From a virus, in IMG/VR virus record IMGVR_UViG_3300030329_000806, positions 208-30,913 of that record: 30,706 nucleotides of DNA; one strand, written 5' to 3'. Positions 28,678 through 30,706 of this stretch are shown piece by piece. The notes below the pieces were generated by a model. That model had not been told where the DNA came from and did not search any database. It saw only the letters and a program-made list of their open reading frames with translations. Made by a program: the position numbers and the translations under genes. Every line of letters starts with the position of its first letter. Position 1 is the first letter of the stretch.

Positions 28678-29886
28678 TTATGCTCCTATATATCCTTCGC
28701 CGATGCCTGTAACACCGATAATAAATGGCCCTGTGCTTGGCACCTCACTCAAGAGCCAATCTGTTCGCAAGCGTGAGCCGCCCCCCACGTCGGTGGCATG
28801 GTTGACCTGCTCAATAAAATACTGTTTGGCCGATGTTCCACCAAACGTTTCAGTAATGGTTACGCGGTCATTGAGGTCACGGGCCAGCAGGTCAGCCGTG
28901 GTGCTGGCCGCCGAGATAAAGCTGGCACTGGCTGGGGTCTTCGGGTCTTTGAACCGCGCCACCCGTAGTTTTGCCCTGGCAAGGGCGTCGGCATCGCTGG
29001 CGAGATACGCGGTGGTAATGTCACCCATGTCCCGCTGCCCAAACGCATTGATGCTGTCGGTATCACTGGCACTCTGGGCGCTGCCGCCGTCACGGGTCAC
29101 CGAGGCCGCATTAAATACCGTGGCGATATCATTGCTGCTATCCCAGCGCATCAGCGTGTTCGCCGATCCGGTGATGGTGCTGCTGCTGGTGCTGGAGGCG
29201 AAGCGTGCGTTGCGATGCTCAAAGGTGGCAACGCCTGAGCCATTGATGTAAAACACCCCCATCTCGGCTTCCAGCAAGCCATTGATAAGCTCAAGACTGG
29301 TGCTGCTGCCATCGGCGCTGAAGTCTGGGATGGTGTCACCATCATCCAGGGATCGTAGGCTACCAGGCCATCCAATCTCATCCAGTACCGCCTTGATGGC
29401 GGCCCCTGTCGTGGTGCTGCCCAGGGCGCTGATGGTCGGCTTCCGCTGCGATAGCCATGCAAACAAGTCGGCGCAGTCCAGCGTCGTACGTGGAAAGCTC
29501 GGATGCGACTGTGAATGAATGGATTGCAGGAACCCATAAAACAGCCCGTACGTGGTGCCGTCATACGTGGCCTTAATGCGGATGGCCCGCATGGGCTTCA
29601 CGTTCGGGTACAGGCTGCTGGACGCATTGACGGGGTTATATTTCCCACTCTGGTCCCGAAGCTCCACCATAGCGATTCCGGCCATCAACTGGCCCAGGTC
29701 ATCACTGCGGCCACGGGTTAGGGTGAACGCCTGGCAATCCTCGGTCACGTCCTCAAAGCCCGCATCCGCAGGCCAGCCACTAATGACATCAGTGCCGCCA
29801 ATCGTACTGACCCCAATGCGAAACAGGCCTTCAACCGAGCCGCCCCACGCGACCTCTACGGTGTACTCGATCCCCATCGTTGCCAT
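28678..29886 (-). CDS. Minor tail / tail-tip (baseplate hub-like) protein
   Basis: This 402-aa protein follows the tape measure, whose stop its ATG overlaps. It opens MATMGIEYTVEVAWGGSVEGLFRIG and contains CQAFTLTRGRSDDLGQLMAGIAMVELRDQSGKYNP and MRAIRIKATYDGTTYGLFYGFLQSI. This block recurs in tail-tip proteins of marine and environmental siphoviruses that fuse distal-tail and hub functions. The function is structural: it closes the tube tip and anchors the fibre. Confidence 0.82.
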   Translation of the reverse strand: MATMGIEYTVEVAWGGSVEGLFRIGVSTIGGTDVISGWPADAGFEDVTEDCQAFTLTRGRSDDLGQLMAGIAMVELRDQSGKYNPVNASSSLYPNVKPMRAIRIKATYDGTTYGLFYGFLQSIHSQSHPSFPRTTLDCADLFAWLSQRKPTISALGSTTTGAAIKAVLDEIGWPGSLRSLDDGDTIPDFSADGSSTSLELINGLLEAEMGVFYINGSGVATFEHRNARFASSTSSSTITGSANTLMRWDSSNDIATVFNAASVTRDGGSAQSASDTDSINAFGQRDMGDITTAYLASDADALARAKLRVARFKDPKTPASASFISAASTTADLLARDLNDRVTITETFGGTSAKQYFIEQVNHATDVGGGSRLRTDWLLSEVPSTGPFIIGVTGIGEGYIGA

Positions 29887-30706
29887 TACGCCACCACCGA
29901 GTTGACGTTCAGCACGCCGTCATTTAAGCGTGTGGCGTTACGCATGGCATTGACCGCTAGCGTTTGTAATTGCCGTTCGCTGATGACGCTGCCCTGCACG
30001 ATAATGGTCTGCTGTACACCGCTGCCCGCTTGCCCAGGCCGTGTGACGCTCACCCGTTCCCCTGGGGTTGCTGCAAACGACACCAACTGCGAATCAGGGC
30101 CACCAGATCCAGGCACGGTAAATGCGCCGCCACGCTGGAACCCGAAGTCAAAGCCCTGCCCGAAGCTCACGCCGCCCAACGTGCCTTCAGCAAATTGCAT
30201 CCGCTGGGCTGCGCTCATGGAACGAATCTGGGTCATGGCCTTGGCGAGTTCGGCTTCAGCCGTACTCTGCGCCAGCCCGAATGTCTGCTGCCTGGCTGAC
30301 CGCTGGGCGGCAATCGTTTGTGCATCCGACACGCTGACGGGCGGTCGCGGTAATGGCTGATCGGCAGCCTGGGCCGCTGCCGTGGCTGCCTGGTGGGTTT
30401 GCTGTGCCGCTGTTGCAACAGCACGTTCGGCATCTCGCTGGGCCTGGGCCGCGACTTTGGTGGCTTCAGCTTGCCGCTCCTGGCTGGCAATCACTTCATC
30501 ATTCGCCGTCTTTAGGTCACCCAGCTTGGCAATAAACCCATCCACACTCTTGCCGGATTCTTCACCCCAGGCGCGGATTTTTTCCTCTAACAGGTCAAAC
30601 CCTTCAGCGGCTTGCTTGATGCCGATGTCCGCTAATTCCTGGTACGCCTTCTCCAGGACCTCCGCTTCCAGCCCGATGGATTCCAGCGCCGATTGCACAT
30701 CCCCCG
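29886..30706 (-). CDS. Tail tape measure protein, C-terminal part (enters from the right edge)
   Basis: This is the last part of the same tape-measure gene, ending in TAA at 29886-29888. The first 332 bases of this segment (30375-30706) duplicate window bases 1-332. Only the 162 codons below 30375 are new sequence. The segment begins with an acidic/Ala-rich coiled region (AAQAQRDAERAVATAA) and a Pro-containing linker, and ends in a Gly-rich tail domain with FGFQRGGAF and TPGERVSVTRPGQ. That last motif is typical of the C-terminus of phage tape-measure proteins. The stop overlaps the ATG of the next tail gene (TAATG). Confidence 0.93.
   Translation of the reverse strand, partial: GDVQSALESIGLEAEVLEKAYQELADIGIKQAAEGFDLLEEKIRAWGEESGKSVDGFIAKLGDLKTANDEVIASQERQAEATKVAAQAQRDAERAVATAAQQTHQAATAAAQAADQPLPRPPVSVSDAQTIAAQRSARQQTFGLAQSTAEAELAKAMTQIRSMSAAQRMQFAEGTLGGVSFGQGFDFGFQRGGAFTVPGSGGPDSQLVSFAATPGERVSVTRPGQAGSGVQQTIIVQGSVISERQLQTLAVNAMRNATRLNDGVLNVNSVVA
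30375..30706. repeat. Right copy of the terminal repeat (matches 1-332)
   Basis: This is the second copy of the 332-bp end repeat. Joining the copies closes the map at about 30,374 bp and restores one uninterrupted tape-measure frame. Confidence 0.92.

Noticed and set aside
1-30706. CRISPR arrays, insertion sequences, ribosomal RNA
   Set aside because: No regularly spaced repeats, transposase-like frames or rRNA-like segments were seen on either strand.

Overview
The window is essentially a complete genome of a tailed, siphovirus-like double-stranded DNA phage, linearised inside its tape-measure gene. The first 332 bases recur at the right end (30375-30706) with only seven substitutions, so the molecule closes into a circular map of about 30,374 bp. 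Every gene I can support lies on the minus strand, so transcription runs right to left; the long plus-strand frames are antisense shadows. Ribosome binding sites are Shine-Dalgarno type, many start codons overlap the previous stop (TGATG, TAATG, ATGA, GTGA), and several leaders carry TTGACA/TATAAT-like promoters. This fits a phage of a moderately GC-rich bacterium. The host cannot be named from the sequence. I see no integrase, no recognisable CI-type repressor and no DNA polymerase.

Layout in transcription order. (1) An early operon starts from a strong promoter (25426-25455): zinc ribbon protein, two small proteins (one with a membrane segment), HTH protein, YqaJ-type exonuclease, a C5 cytosine methyltransferase whose gene is open in a second frame on the same strand, RecT annealing protein, a membrane-anchored coiled-coil protein, a replication-initiator-like protein, a winged-helix protein, two tiny membrane proteins and a secreted protein resembling a double-psi beta-barrel. 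(2) A short unit of two small proteins (18454-17742) has its own promoter and terminator. (3) The packaging unit follows: ParB-like protein, second C5 methyltransferase, small and large terminase, portal, a MuF minor head protein fused to an HExxH zincin-like domain, a Cys-containing small protein and a VRR-NUC nuclease. (4) A control region (10509-9316) holds three small genes, two of them HTH or HTH-like, with separate promoters, two textbook terminators, a tRNA-like element and a pair of 15-bp palindromic operators. (5) The late unit encodes the HK97-type protease, major capsid protein, three small virion-module proteins, head-tail connectors, tail tube, tail assembly chaperones with a lambda-like GGGAAAG frameshift site, tape measure, minor tail protein and a probable fibre. 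It then runs into the lysis region: membrane/coiled-coil protein, zinc-binding protein, M23 endopeptidase, holin-like protein and tiny overlapping frames, ending at a terminator near 25480.

RecT plus the YqaJ nuclease form a two-component recombination system. The initiator-like protein presumably recruits host replication. The two cytosine methyltransferases, with no visible partner restriction enzyme, probably protect phage DNA. Items most worth a second look are the dual-frame methyltransferase gene, the MuF-zincin fusion, the overlapping membrane/beta-barrel cassette, the operator pair and the tRNA-like element.
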